Shown piece by piece: positions 26,101 through 41,100 of a stretch of DNA of 64,000 nt. Position numbers and translations under genes: made by a program. The notes beneath the pieces were generated by a model. It did no database searches. It saw only the letters and a list, made by a program, of their open reading frames with translations, and was not told the DNA's origin. Source of the stretch: Pycnopodia helianthoides (lineage: Eukaryota > Echinodermata > Asteroidea > Forcipulatida > Asteriidae); contig CM063254.1 in the NCBI GenBank assembly GCA_032158295.1, positions 19,172,147 to 19,236,146 of the forward strand, read 5' to 3'. Position 1 is the stretch's first letter. Every line of letters starts with the position of its first letter.

Positions 26101-29100
26101 CAAAGGGTTTTTCTGCGGTTAATTTGTTTCTTGCAGTGCGTCCATTCCTCATAATGTCAACAAAAATCATATTTTTATCTGGGGAGTGCGAAAATGGGTC
26201 TTGATAATCGTGATTTAAAGTTATGGACATGGATTAGTATTAAGCACTCCAACAACTAATGACCATAACAAACTTACTTGGTGAGAAGCACTGCAGACGT
26301 TGAAAGTATACTATAAACGGTTTTGAGAAAGGAATTCCCTTCGAAGTAGGTTTTAAACAATTTCTCACCCACAATATTTGAATCTGAGAAATGATTCATG
26401 CATGAATCGTTTCTCAGATTTCTGGGGCTGGTGTCCGTTCGCGAATGCTGCGGCCAGAGATGCGGTTGGTACCCGCTGTCACCGCGCTAATTATGTGAAT
26501 GGATTCGACGTTCTTGTGAAAATAACAGTGACTTTCCTTTTTGTTGTTTTCGTGGGAAGTAGACACTTTTTTTCTGCTGAAACTTTCACATGTGACTTTT
26601 ATTGTATTATTCTATATAAAATGTGCATCAGCATTACGTTGTTGACAAAAACCAAATGATGACCACCAATATGAGTGTTTGTTTTCTACCCAAACCGAGG
26701 AGCCAAATACGGAAACGTAAGCAGAAAATATTGCTTGGTAAGATTTCTGCTAAGGAAAGACAAGCAGGGAACCAGTGTTAAATGCAAACAGGAGTTATGG
26801 TGTTGCGGCTGGGAGGGGTAAGCAAAATTGTTTTGAGCTTAGCAACTGTTTATACTAAATTAAGCAGCTCTATGATATTGGGTCATATAGTGTGTACTAC
26901 CATCGCATATTGCGTATTACATGAAATAGTTACAATTTGGTATTGTAATAATACTGATAGGCTATACATCCAACATCAGTCATTGTTTGGTGTATATTAA
27001 ATCTTACATGAAATTTCCGCGACTAAATATTGTAAATGCAATTCTGTCATTTTAAACTATTAAAGTAAGCAAGGAATAATAAACGGAAATTTACTGACAG
27101 CCATTTGTCCTTGACGCATCATGTCTGTTTGGCTGTTGTTTATTCTACGCAACTGGACGAACAAGGTTTTTTTACCTTGATTAATTTAATTACTTTATTT
27201 ATGTACATCGAGACTATCTCCTTGGGATCCACTATTGGCCACGTGCGAGCAAGGAACTGCCTTTTTTTTTACCGCCCAATGCGCTTTGATTGTGCGTCCG
27301 CACTGGACCATGAACTGTTGGTTTGAGTCACTCGCAATGTGACTTACCAACACTACATGCAGCATGCAGCACACTGACTCACTGATTAGCTGAAACAGGT
27401 TTCCCGCCAAAATGTAAGTTGACGTACATTTTGTGACTGTTGCTTCAATTATTTTCTTTATTGCTAAGCTGCCATAAAGTATAAGTCCACTTCAGCCCTT
27501 TGTCTTACTGGAGAGACCTCGGCTCCTGGTCAGTTTGACACTATGTCCTGCGGCATTTGGACCCAAATTGGGTCAAGGTCTCCGACTCAGACGAGATATA
27601 ATTGCTTTGAGTTTCACATTACAATTACCTTTAAAAAAAAAAGCAATGCACGCTGCGTTTTCTCATCGGTGACTAGTGGCTTATAAGTCTTTGTAGTGAT
27701 GGCCTGTTGTTGGGACGTTTTCGACCAAGTTGGTTTGCTCATCGGCAGACCTTCTTGTAACTTGATGTTCCCTATTGATTGTGAGTCTGTCGAGAGTGTG
27801 CTCAAAATGCAGTCGTAGGACAAATATTTATTTTCCCCTCTCTTTGTTTTGTAAGGAGAATCCGGGTCAAGCTTCCCTAAGTCCGGTCTGGGTCTTTAAA
27901 GTTATACTCGCTGACATCAAGAAATTGCCCTGCATGATCTCTTTTCGAATGACAAAGTTTTTTTTTAGCTCCCTGCATGGATTATGATAGATGGTCCCCA
28001 CGAGACAAAAACCAACACAGAAGTGTTTTATGGACAAACCCCCATTCCGTCTTATTAAATTTGACGTCATTTTGAAGAACGGCACCTTCCGTTTTGGGCG
28101 ACGTTCGTGCAAGAACATTTGGCGCGATTCTGGGATAGTTTTTTCTCCCAGTCCCTGGCCGCTGGATTTGGTAGAGTGAGAGAGAGAGAGAGCTAATTAT
28201 TGCTGTAGTAAACCGGCTGGTCCACTCTCGATACATCACTCTTAGAGGGCACGAGGGAAGCAAACTGTACTGTGTTTGCACTGGCATCTATCATCGCCTT
28301 ATATCCACACACGCTAAACGGGCCCCGTGTACACGATATGGTCTATCTTCATACCCCGTCTCTTGAGGGCCTCCTCGGTCAAATTTACAGTCAAAATGGC
28401 CCCTGCCGTGGGTCTGACCGCGCACGACACACTTGAGAACGCGCGAATTATTGGGCTAATTAAAGCAATCAGGAAGCTGAGGCTTGAGGTATTGGAACAG
28501 ATAGTGATGAATGATAGTTGTGTGGAGTCGAGGCATTCAAGTTCAGTGATGGATGGTTTTCAGTGTGGAGAATAAGAGATTGAGACAACGCGTACAGGTC
28601 ATGCGCAGTGGGTTCTTACCTGTAAAGGCAACTTGTCATTTAGCATAAGTGTGCAAGGCTCGTGCGTATTCAAACATTGGGACCCGTTAAAGTGCGCGAG
28701 TTCGTTTCCTTCTCGCGCTAAAGCAATGTACATGTGACCAATGTGGTTCCCTAAAACGTCACAATACGTGTGAGACTTGCACGGTCCATAGAAAGGGGTT
28801 TGTATAGTGTTGACGTGTGCCTGTTGAATTATGTTGCGTCATATTGCGCATTGCGTCATTAACAAGCAGAGGATCGGCCTTTTAGATCTCCTTGCGATCA
28901 GTTTGTGATTCATAACATTATGACGGTATGTCAGTACAAATTGAATTACGTATTTTGATTCTTTCGTATTTCCACTGCATGATCAGTTGTTTCAATGACG
29001 TAAACCAATACCCTTACATACACACAGTAAGCACACGTCCAGAATACACACTCTGTTTTACACTGTAAGAAAAATATTTGTACATGATCAGTTTCTGATT

Positions 29101-32100
29101 TATGACCGCTATACAATTCCAGACCGTGTGAATTCTTGCACTTACGCCCAAAAGTCCCTGCACCATTCCCGATGGGACCAGATGTTGTCTAATTCCGGCC
29201 GCATCACAATTACTATCCAATAACGCATGCTGGCCAACATGCAGTGTAGACTGTTTGTGTACTGGGCATCGATTGGGCATACACCATGAGACGATCTGGT
29301 CGGCATTTGATACGGGCAGTGCCTTCAAACATAGCCTGGTAACCAAGCCTGTTGGTTGGTATCCCCGTATAATCTGATACCCAAATGGTATCACTGTGTG
29401 GTTGACAATCATAAAAAACAATGCGCTTATAATGAAAGCAGCTATGCTTAAAACTGTATGTCTGAGTCAAAAACTATCCTTAACGAATACCATCTCCTAA
29501 AACCGTGCGTAACTCTCAAGTCAGTCTGCGTGATGCAAGTCAAACATGAACTACGTCAGCTTTTACGCTGGCTTCAACGATTAGTGGGAAAATGCGAGTA
29601 TGGCCATCACGAGTATGACGTGTGTGGACGCCGTGTAGTATAGCTATTAATTAAGTGAAGTACCTCTCATGATTGGTTGCTTTGTTTCCAACAAATTCAA
29701 GACTATTTTTGAATATTTGTGTAACATTGTTAAAAACTGTGGCTATCTGTTTTTGTTTTGCATTTATGGCTTTCCATAGTTTTCCACCTCGGTTGGCAAA
29801 AACTCGGGCTGTGACGTTTCAATGGAAATGTCTATAAGAAGGCATCTTCGGTCCCCTCCAAAAAAACGCAACGGCGAACAAGGGGTGCCAGACTAGACTG
29901 CGCATTGGGGTTGTGCTGCGTTTGGAACGAAAATGGCGTCCGGCAACCACAATGACCAAAGAAAACTGGTCCCGCTATGTCGAAGCTCTCTCTCTCTCTC
30001 AACACACAGCTCTGGCTATGACTGAATTAGTCAAGCAGCGTCCTCAGCTTTTGCAAAACATGTTTTTAGACACATTTTTTCTGCAAAACTAGACTGTTAT
30101 CAGTGATTTTCTTGTTAAAATCAGCTCTCGTTTTGTGACGCCACTTTCATTTTTTTACTTTTTGATGTGTTGTTGAAAATGGTGTTCGTAACTGCGAAAA
30201 GCGTTGTTTCGGTATCTTTTCCAGTATATTTTTATGTGGTATCTGTTGCGTGTTTCAATTGTTCGAACATTTGAAGATATCTCTCACTTTTGTGGTTAAT
30301 TTGTTTTGAATTGGCAATAACTTAATCGATCCTCCGTCTGGTGGAAGATTGCGTAATTTTATTTTGATTTAAAACCTTGTTTGTGAACTCTTCAAAAATT
30401 AGTATTTTTCCTCCACGTGGCAAACATATTCAAGTCGTATTTAGAAAAGGACAAAGTACTATATGATTTGCATCCCTTTGTCACGGGGTCGAGTTATGGG
30501 AACAAGCACGTGCGAGACAGAGCACGGCCGTGCTGCCGTGAAGTGGGGACTTTGCCATGGGAAGAATCGCAGCAGTGCACCCCTCAACTTCTGCCTCTGC
30601 TCCGCTCAAGCACCAACTCCGGTAAGCGGCTACGTCGGTATGCGTGTTCCCGAGCGATGTTTCTTTTGACATCGTTACAATTTAGCCCAACATAATTGAG
30701 ATGAATCTACTCTTCATAATAATTATCTTCATTTTTTGATACGGGAAAAAATTACTTTCACTAATGGAGTTTTGAAGAGGGTTATTTCGAAATGGACACT
30801 TGTGGAGACAAAAAAAGCCCCACTTTTCTTGGGATAAAACATAATGGAGACCCTAGAGTTTGGCATTTTTTTCAGCTCTGATCATTCATAATTCTTACTT
30901 GTCCTCATTCAGTGCGACTTGATTTCATATTCATTTCTCTTTTGGTTTGTTATGAGGTTTTTTTGGCTCTCAAAATTTTACCTTACCAAAGTGACGCCAT
31001 TTTGTTTGCATCCGTTTGAATGGTCCAACCGGGAGAGTGATGTGAATAGTCTGGTCCCCATGAGAATAACTATAGAAAAACCCGACTTCCGGATATAGGG
31101 AACTATGCTTAGTGAATTGAGGTGCACGCAACTCGGTGCTATCAAACTCCATAATGACCTAATCTACCACCCAAGCGCACGCTGTCCAATTGCTACATTA
31201 CTGGGTGCGTCCGTCACATCTCGCCCCTATGATCGCGATAACGCCCGCCACCATCACCTCCATCGATCGTTTGTACAGCTCTGCCCCTCAACAATATCGC
31301 ATTGAACTCCTTCTCCAAATAAATATCCACACCGTGCCCCAGTCATCCATGCTGCACCAACAGCACTTGGCAAGGAGAGACTGTCCTGCCGATGACTGAT
31401 GGTGAACTGTACGCACAACCGAATGTCCCGCCATTGTACTCGGCACTATATGTGGACACTTAGTCTGGTCAACACACATGTCTATATTAATAGAAACAAT
31501 AATCATGCCTTCTCTCGCGGACTATAAAGCACACACAACAAGCAAACCACCCCGGTACTTGGCAATCTGCGGTGACTGCTGAACACACCGTGTGGCTGCG
31601 GAAAGTCAGTGGGAGTGACAGCGTCGCAGGCCTCCGTGTGTATATACCCTTGGCACCGCTTGTGTTTACCGATGTGGTCGTTGTACTGTTATGCTTGTAC
31701 AGGTGATAGTACAACTCACCAGAAGGAAAGCAAAATGAAAATCGCTATCGATCGAATTAGCAACTGTGTTGTTTTATTCAATGAAACAATTTCTCCCATT
31801 TGTCATTTCACTTCAAATTAAAGGGAATTTGCCTCAACGCAGTCCGATTTGGATGGGTTTAAAGCAATCTTATTTAACAGAATAATAACTGATATGATAA
31901 TACCCATTCTTTTAAGCGTTTATCACACCCGATGGGCGTCTCAAAGCACCCAGTATCAATTTTCCTGCAAGGTATATGGAGCTACGTTTTGAAGTACGAG
32001 ACCTTTTCCTTTTGAAGAATTAGAAATGGTCGGAAAACATTTTGAATACTTTGCTTCCATTATAAAAGTGATAATGGTAAACATCATCCATAGAAATGTT

Positions 32101-35100
32101 TTCATTCGAATTACAATCACTTTCGGGAAAAAAACTATTCACAAAAACTGAATTCCATTCTATGCATCCACCTTCATTCATAAACGTAATCTTTATTCGG
32201 CGTACTGTCTTAACGCTACCAATTTGTTTGGATGATATTTTCACAGGATTGAAATAAATTTTATCCTCTTGAAAAAAACATTTATATTAAAAAAACTTAT
32301 ACTAAAACAAATGTATGTTATAAGTCGTACCTTTAATTAATTAACACCTTAGGGTTGTGCAAGACTATTTGTATTATTGCCCGGTTTATGTACATTACTG
32401 CAAAATACAAAATAATGTTAAAGGTGATACGGTTATGTTCCTTTTTACGTTATGTTTACGTCAGTTATCAACTGTCAGAACACACAGACGTTAATGGATA
32501 CTAGATGTTTAGCTAGATTTTAACGCATGTCTCTCCAATGGTTGAGTTGATTATAAAGTTACCATTGAGCACCCTCAAAAAGAAGAGTTTGAAAAAGACA
32601 CCAGTAAACGTAAATGGAAATCTGGTGACTTTGCAAAAGAAACAACAGGACAATAATGTTTAAGGATATAAAATAACTTCGAAAATACGGCAGTCGATCA
32701 TAACTGTCAATCATTCTTTTGGCAAGTGCTTGGCCTGTTGAGGGACGTATAAACCGTATTAATTGTAGATAAGATAGTTCCGTTACGATAGCTTAGTCTT
32801 TGTTCCTTATCAGCCACAATGGGTGTAGGTGAGGCCCCTCCTGACCTAAAAGTCAGAAACATCAGCGGGTGGTTTTGGTGGTTTTTTTTTTTTAGAGATG
32901 GGTTTTGCCGATAAGTTTGAGTTTGGCTTGTCGTGTCATTGTTACCCCCAGCAACACTGACCGTAACATGTGCGTAAAGCACACGTTGGGTGGTGTATAC
33001 CCGCACCGCAGTTTGCCCACACTGTCTTGCCCGGTGAAAGCCCCGTTCGGCCCCGTGCCCCCTCTCTCGTGATGAGACGGAAATGTCTATCACAGTGATC
33101 AGAACAGATGCCAGCAACAGACTTTGTGGCATCATTTTGGGTGTTTCTTTTATTCTACTAGGTGTTTGTCCAAATAGCACGGGCCTTGTTCCAGAAGAAC
33201 TTTGAAGCAAAGCACTCCTCAATCAGTCAATAAACTGTCAAAATCAGACCAATGTGGTTGCACTTCCTTTTAAACTGCTAATGTTTGGAGGAGTCAATTA
33301 CGAACCAGTCAGTGAATGAAAAACAGAACCCACGTGGGAAAATGGTGGTGTGACACATTGGATCATTTTATCTGGATGTATTTTGTATTTTATCTTGCTG
33401 TGGTCTGTTTGTCCGTCTGCAGCATTATGGATGAATGCTGTCTCTTTGTACTGGGTGATATTCCCACATTAGAGCCAGGACCCAGTTTGCATCTTGCTCC
33501 ACTTCAATACGGACGATGATTTGATCTCATTTTTTAGTCCAGTTTTGAATTTTACGATTTCAAGTTTCACTTTACGCCGGCCGTTCCCTTCCATTTACAT
33601 CTACGTCGTTATCCCCTGGTTTTGCCTTGTTCTACTAATCATAATGATTCTATACCATGGATGGAACTCAGTCAGGCTTACTCTTTAGCCTAATTCCCTC
33701 ATATGTCGACACATTTCAATGTTTTTACGCCGTGTGGCAGGCCACTCTCTCGACTTCCTCTCACGGCAAAATCTGTCCCCGCAACCCATTCTATTTCCAG
33801 AAGATGTGTTGATAACTTTAAAAGCATGAACAGAGATACTACTTCGGTTCGCAACCGAGATGTTGCCATAGTCCACAACTTCACGCCCTTTCCTCCCCGC
33901 CGAATTGTCGGTAAATATTTACTTTGACGAAATCTCAAGGACATTTTGGGTCCTTTCTCAAGGTCAAAATCGTCTGGTCCTTAAAGAGGAAACGAAAACA
34001 GTCCTCCCTTTTTCCACGAGGAATACAGAAACAAAGAACTTCCTGTTGTAAATCTGGTTTTCGTGGTTTTTTTCCCCCGCTGAAAGGAACGGTGAGAGAA
34101 AATGTTAATTGGGCATGCTTCGTTCTTACTTGGACCGTGTTTGTTCGGGGGGTTGGTTCAATCAGCCATTACGGTACGGCACTTAAGAAGGCCGCGAGTG
34201 CAGATGAGGGGTTACCCGTTCTTTGTTGACTCGAAACCAAAACGAAGAACTACTGACAGAAGAGGTTGGTGGTTTTTTTTTTGGCTCGCAACGAGGCGTG
34301 CACTTTCGGATTGTGCGGGGGTTTTGAAACGTCTCCCATTTGTATAGCAGAAATATTGACGCCACTTTATCGACACGGCCCGTATACTTGCCAGGAACAT
34401 TTGCGCCAATTATGTTGCCATGGTAATGTCTTAAGCAATAAACGTTTGGCTGGGCTTTGTTTTACTCCATGACCACATTGATAAGTATCAGACTGAATAA
34501 TAACAGATATGGACGAAAAACCTGGAACAATTTAACACTTGTGAGTTTGTTCTTCGCCTGTTCTTCGTCTATTTGTCGTCAGTGTGTGTACGTGTCTGTG
34601 AATGCGGTATGGTAAAGATTAGAACATTTTCGTCTTCGCCCAGACGGAAGTCGTGAGCGGCTGCACCAATTCTTTCAATCTAAGGCATAATAATTTATTC
34701 ATGGTGACCTATTACTTACAGTAAGCTTACAAGTTAACGTCAATAACAATCAGTGGCGTGTACTTCTGATATATCTGCCCGGGAAGACTGCGAAATGCCC
34801 TGGGTTCGAGTTTGTGTTCTGAAAAGCTTGTTGATTAATATCCCCGTAAACCTATTAAAAAGCATGCAACATATTAATGCTCAACAATATCATGAGTTGG
34901 AAGGGAGATGGTCAGGTCCTTTTACGTATCTACGTAATAGGGAACCACACCCAAGATGGCCACTGTGTCATTTTAATGTATTTTATGGTATATTTTTGGC
35001 CGGCATATGGCTATAGTAAAAAGTAGTAAAGTCTGTCCCGAGCCAATATGGCTCATCAGGCCGGTGTTTATATCCGTTTTCATTGCCATTAATACACGAC

Positions 35101-38100
35101 TGAGAATATTTATATTCTTCCTGGACAGGATATCAGTCCATCGTAGGTTATTCCCCAGCTCTCACTGGTACCCATTTGTACTCCTGGGTTGAGAGAAGCA
35201 TTTATGATAAAGTGCCTTGCTTAAGGGTATAGTGTCGCGACAGGGCAGGATTCGAACCCACAATCTGTAAATTACAGAAATTGAGTCCACCGCCATTAGC
35301 CACATGGCCACGACACGGCACAATAGCCTAAAGCTACACAAGTTCATAAAATGAAGATATCCCAAATCAGACCTAAAAAATATTATGCGTCAATATGAAC
35401 CAATAGAAAAGATAAGAGAATAAAGGGGTGCATTACCGGGCCATTCTCACCCTGATGGAGGGGCACTTTGGGGGCTCGCATGTACAATGTACACACGTCC
35501 ATAGAGTGGTGCGCTGAACAAGAGAGGCATGACGCTCCAGTCATAAAGCCCGAACCAGGTGTCAACTATGTTGTAGGAGACAAACTGGCGACATGTTGAG
35601 GAGTAGACAAACAGCGGGTACAATGCCCTGATATCGACGGGCCGTCAACTGGTCCGTACAACGGTAGCCCAACCCACCCTCCTGCCCCGTCCGTACCCCC
35701 CAGAAACCCACTCGCACCAACGATGAAACGGACCAGCAGATCGCCCATAACAAACCCTTCTTTTCTTTCTAATTAAGGGTATTTTTGACCAAGTGGTTTT
35801 TTTTCATCTAATTAACTCAAGTGTGTGTTGCTCAATTTGGCGCGATAATTTGTGTTGACTGATACTTCTACAGCGTGTTCAAAAATAGAGAAAGAACGGT
35901 TCATCATTTAGACGTGTGTGAGAGTCGTGACTTCGGCTTTGACTATAATATGGTCAATGGATGCAATTACAACATTGGTCTGATCTAGCCGTAAGCCGCT
36001 ATCCCAAAGCCAATCATTAATACAGCCTTTCAAAGGAATTAGCCTTTCTGAGATATGGTGGACACTATAGGAGTGACTGTTTGGTTCGGGCGTACACAGA
36101 CAAATTTACCAAAACCTATAACATTGTGTCCACCATATCTCAAAATGGCTTATTAGATTAATTGTGTCTACGTTCCTTTTTTCTTACATTCAAATAATTT
36201 CATAAAAGTTGTCATTTGAATCAAAATATACGGTACCATTTTTGCCTTAATTAGTTGCTGTAATATTATACACTGTGATTACCGTGGTCTGGGCGGTTTT
36301 CACTATAAACTATTTTTGTACGGACCGTGCAAGTCTCGCGAGTATTCGAACATGGGACCACTTTGGTACAGTGCTTTAACGCGTGAAGGAAACAAACTCT
36401 CGCGTTTCCTTTTTTCAAATAGTTTATACTATCAACAGCTGCAGTGCTATATACCAAGTAACTTTTTATGACCAATAATATTTTGAGTATTTACCAATCT
36501 ATGGCCCTATACCTTTAGGTATATTTTGAATGGCATTGGTCATCGCCGTATGCGGTTCAGCTGTTGCAATTCACTGCAGTCGGAACCTCACTGTTGATGT
36601 CACCAAGTTTATATATTTCTAGCTGGAGTGAACAAATTTACTGTTGTAGATGATTTCGCCATCTCTTCCACTGACTTTCCTTAGTAAGTTCCATTTCCCA
36701 ATGTACTGTGTTAAAGATCTTAGTGTATATACTCCACGTTTGTGTTCATCACCATGCAAAGCATCAAAATGCTATAGAAAAGAAATAGCAGTTTGAAATA
36801 CAGTGGAATAATTTGTGTATAGGACAGTTTGAACGGTGTGGTAGAATGTACGCGTGATTGTATAGCAATTATAGTTTATACCACACTCCTCGACGTGAAT
36901 CACCTCCCTATCTCCGACCCCCAAAACCCTCCACGTCAATTCGCTTCTGAAGTGGCAGAAAAACAGGGTAGGGCAAACTGGATGGCTATCATCCGCCTAA
37001 TTGGAAACAAACTACAAAGACATTTTGATTGACAAACAAAAAACTATTTTAATTAAACCCTGAATGGCTTCCCCGAGTGGATCTTCCAAGACTCGTTTGA
37101 AGTCCTTTGGACGTTCTTTTTTTCTATCTCTCACTGCCCACTTCGGCCGCGTGAAAGCCCCCCTGCAAAGGTGTGAAAATAGGCCATCTTTCCAATTACA
37201 ATTGCTTCTAAATCTGATGTTATTAAACCCCGAGATAGGATCTGTGACCAAAGGGTTTAGTGGAATCTAACGGGTTGCCGGGAGCGGCCTTCCCCCGTCA
37301 CCCGACCGTTGAAATTAATTTCGATACCGCCGAGTTATACCGTTCCCCACACACACCCGGTCCCGTCAGCATTGGAATGTAACCCGTGGACGTATGTGTG
37401 TGTTGACTTCGGCACGGCGAATGTAAACTGGTGTGTTTGGGATACGGGAAGATATGTCCCTCTGGGATATCGCTGATCAGGCGAAGGGGGGAGTGGGGCA
37501 GCAGCAGCAGGAGAGAAAAAAAAACAATTTCTGCGGGTTTTTTATTTGCGTGTGACAGTTTGATTAAACCCCAAACCTTGCGCAGGGAGTTTGATGTAAT
37601 TTGCGATGGTCTAGTTCCTTAATTTTCATTACTTGGGCTTTCGGAATAATTTGTATCTAATTGCGAGGGAAAATTGAGGGTTAATGGTCTGGGTGCAGTA
37701 CCCGCGGTTCAACTGCTCTAATTCGTTGTTTCGTCAACAGCAACCCCCCCCCCCCGCCAGATACGGCTGTCTACGTGTTATTGTTTTCAGTGTTATTGTC
37801 AAGACCTGGGTGTCAGTGTCGGGGGACGAGGCTGAATCCAAGACCCGGGGGTTCGTGGAGCGGGGAAACCCAAATTACAGATTGATATTTTAATGATTGG
37901 CAATGGGCGTATGATTATTTATCCTTTTTTTGTATATACAGATATTTTAGATAGTAGTTCTTTGATTTCGAAAGAATGTTTTGTCTTTATTGGATAACAA
38001 AATACACTTGCTTTATCCGATCTTTGTTTTTAGGTTTTGTGCAAAATCATTTCGCATTTCATTCATTAAACCACAGTAGTAGTTTATCATCTACCCAACC

Positions 38101-41100
38101 AACATCCCTCGCCCCTGATCACAAAGAAAAACGTATAAAAAGTTCAATCAAGTCCTTTAAAAAACTATATAATAATAATCGGCAATCAAAATAAAATCAA
38201 CACAAAGTACCAGCAGAAGAACTGTGATGGTATGCCGGTAGTGCACGTCGACCGGAGTATAATATTTAAACTTCGATACTGACTGTGCTTCGTGTATGAA
38301 TTGTGTTTAAAGGAACATTACAGAATTGGTAAGAAAAAAACTTGTAAAATACACTTTTTGATCACAGATTTACATAACACTTACACGGTCTAATGATGAT
38401 GATAGTAGAAAACATCCCTTGAAATATTTCTGTCTGAAATGCCATATTTGATGAGAAATTAATAAACTAATTTTCCGATTGGAGTTTATCGCCCAGTGAG
38501 CGTTTTATTGATTTGTTGAATCTATATGATTTTATGCAAATGTGTAATCGGTTTTTCACTATTTTCTCGTGACCCAGATGGCCGATCGATCTCAAACTTC
38601 TACAGGTTTGTCAGTTTATGTATATGGTGGATTACATAAAGTGCGTACACTGCCAGCAACTGTTTTGTTAGCAAAAAAACAATTCTGTAATGTTCCTTTA
38701 ATGTAGGGGCATCGGTAAAAGTTCAAGAGCCTTTTTGCTGTTATTTGTAGTCGCTCATCTCTGTTTGTAAATCCTTATTTAAAAAAGGAATAAAACGTGG
38801 TGGGGAACAAGAGGTGTTCAGTGGACTTATTGATGCATAAATTAAATACCGGTATAGGGTGGGGGAGGTGTGTCATACCACAATAATATAAATTCATGTG
38901 AAGTCGTCTAGGGATATAGGGACCATCTAAACAAAACTTTCGGGTCAGAATTGACCCGGATTGATCCGGATTTTGGGGTCAGTATGACCCGGAATGTCTC
39001 CAAAATGACCCCAAATGGGGTCAAACTGACGCAGACTCCGTCCAATTTGATTAAACCACTCTGGGTCAGCCTGACCCCGAAATGGGCTCACTGGGACCCG
39101 GAGTACGGGTTACTTCCGACCCGGGAGTGTTTAGAGTTGAGGGCGTTGGAGTGCTGTGAAACTAACGGACAGACATGTTTAGTAGAGTGACATTGTGGAC
39201 TTTCCCTATGATTGTGTTGTACCAATCTTTGGTCTTTCCTGTTTAAAACATTGTGGGTTTAACCAACACCCCACAAGTGCAGTTCCTACCTAAAAAAATC
39301 ACCACACAATGTCTTATCTTGTAAGCGGCAGGTATTCGTGGAAAGGATTTCACCGAGATGGGATTTCATTGAATAAGGATTGGAAAGGGGGGCGTCCAAC
39401 CCAACCATTCCGCCGTGCCCCTCTTTGGGTACAGATCGTTACGTGGTGCGACCCTGTAGCGAGCCTTTATACTGACCGTGCTGTGGCTGATGCGCGCTCA
39501 TCATTAAAGCGGTCCTTTTTGTCATGCCCATCCAAAGTTATTTATTAATTAATCTATTTGTTTAAACAAAAATGGGCAGGTGTACCTGCAAGTTGTTCTG
39601 AAATAGTAACGTATAAGTTTATTAATTTGTGTTCTGTTTATACACTGGCATTAATCTTGCAAATTAAAGATATCCGTCAGCAACGATATATAGTTTTGGA
39701 CGTAGAGTAGGCCTACGTTTCGCGCTAAAAACATATGGGTGGTGGTGGGGGTGGGCGGTGGTGGGGGGGGGGGCAGAGAAGGTAGGTGGTTTTTCACTGC
39801 CTTTCGGGGTTTTCCGGCTTTTAGTATTTCAGTTTTTACATACACTGGGATCAAGTAGCCTTCGACCATTTTGTGCATAATTTGAAGTTTGACGACAGTA
39901 AGGTGTTTAATGTATAAGTTTTGTATTGTTTACTTTTTTTTTTAAAGATGTAAAACAATTGTGATTCTTTTGGGCCAGCATGGCAGCTTATTTGGGTGGA
40001 AAATTAGTGAAGTTATTAAATTTGAAAATGGCTTAAGAAATTGATCGATTGGTTTTTAAACATTGCATTTATAGCAGAGTAAATAGTCTTTTGTATCAAC
40101 TTCGATGTTTGCTCTCCTGCGTGCATCAACCACTTTAAAAAAAAAAACCACCACTCTGTAAGGTTTTTTGTCTCGCAAACATGAAACAAAAGCCAACAAA
40201 TTCAACATTATAGCTCTCTCTCTCTTCGTCTAAAAAAAGATACCTCAACGGAGAATAATTCTTCACCCATCGCTCAAAATATCACTTTACATTATGATGT
40301 TACGAAAATGATACACTGCGAGATTCTTTTTCTCCACACCACAGATTAATTAGCTAGGGTCCAAGTTGGGTGATTTTGCTGTACAAAGCAAAGCTAGACA
40401 GACAGGCGGCGCTATGATAGGCAAACACACCCACCGGCTGTACTGCAAACAGTTTCACTCCATATAAACGCAATACGTCTTGGCAAATAAGACCCGTGCC
40501 AGGCCCCCCGAACAAATACAGAGTGGAGACCCATGTACTATGATTGTCAGGTCATCCTATATAGTGTACAGTGAATGAAAGTATATTGTCTCTATAGTGT
40601 TATTATTTCCAGCGGGAAATATGCAACCATTTCCCTCAATTCCATTACAGTCGGACACATCGCCTAACTTAATTAAGACAAAACGGTGCTGCATCTATAA
40701 AAGCTATAATACCAGAGTTTGGGTTAACAATCTTTGTCTTATCCCCTGCACAGTCTGCTATATAGTGGCAGCATCGATACAATATAAAAAGGTGCCCGAC
40801 TAATTTAGCCTGATTCAATGCGACTTTGGCTACGGCTATGGCTGCAACGACAGCGTTGAAGAATACGGCTTTGTGATCCGGCCATAGCCACTTCCCAAAC
40901 CGTCAATGCGGACAGCCTTCTTCATAACAAACGGCTGCTTGAATGGCTACGGGATACGATATACTTCCGGGTCAGAATTGACCTGAAACCCGGTCCCGTG
41001 GGGCTTGACACATTTTGGGGGGTCCGTATGACCCGGAATCTGTGTCAAAATTACCCAGAAATTGGTCAAACTAACACAGAATCTGAGTTGACATTTATTA

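Noticed and set aside
29014..29421. 135-residue minus-strand frame
   Set aside because: No domain, no splice context and no coding-like composition were recognised.
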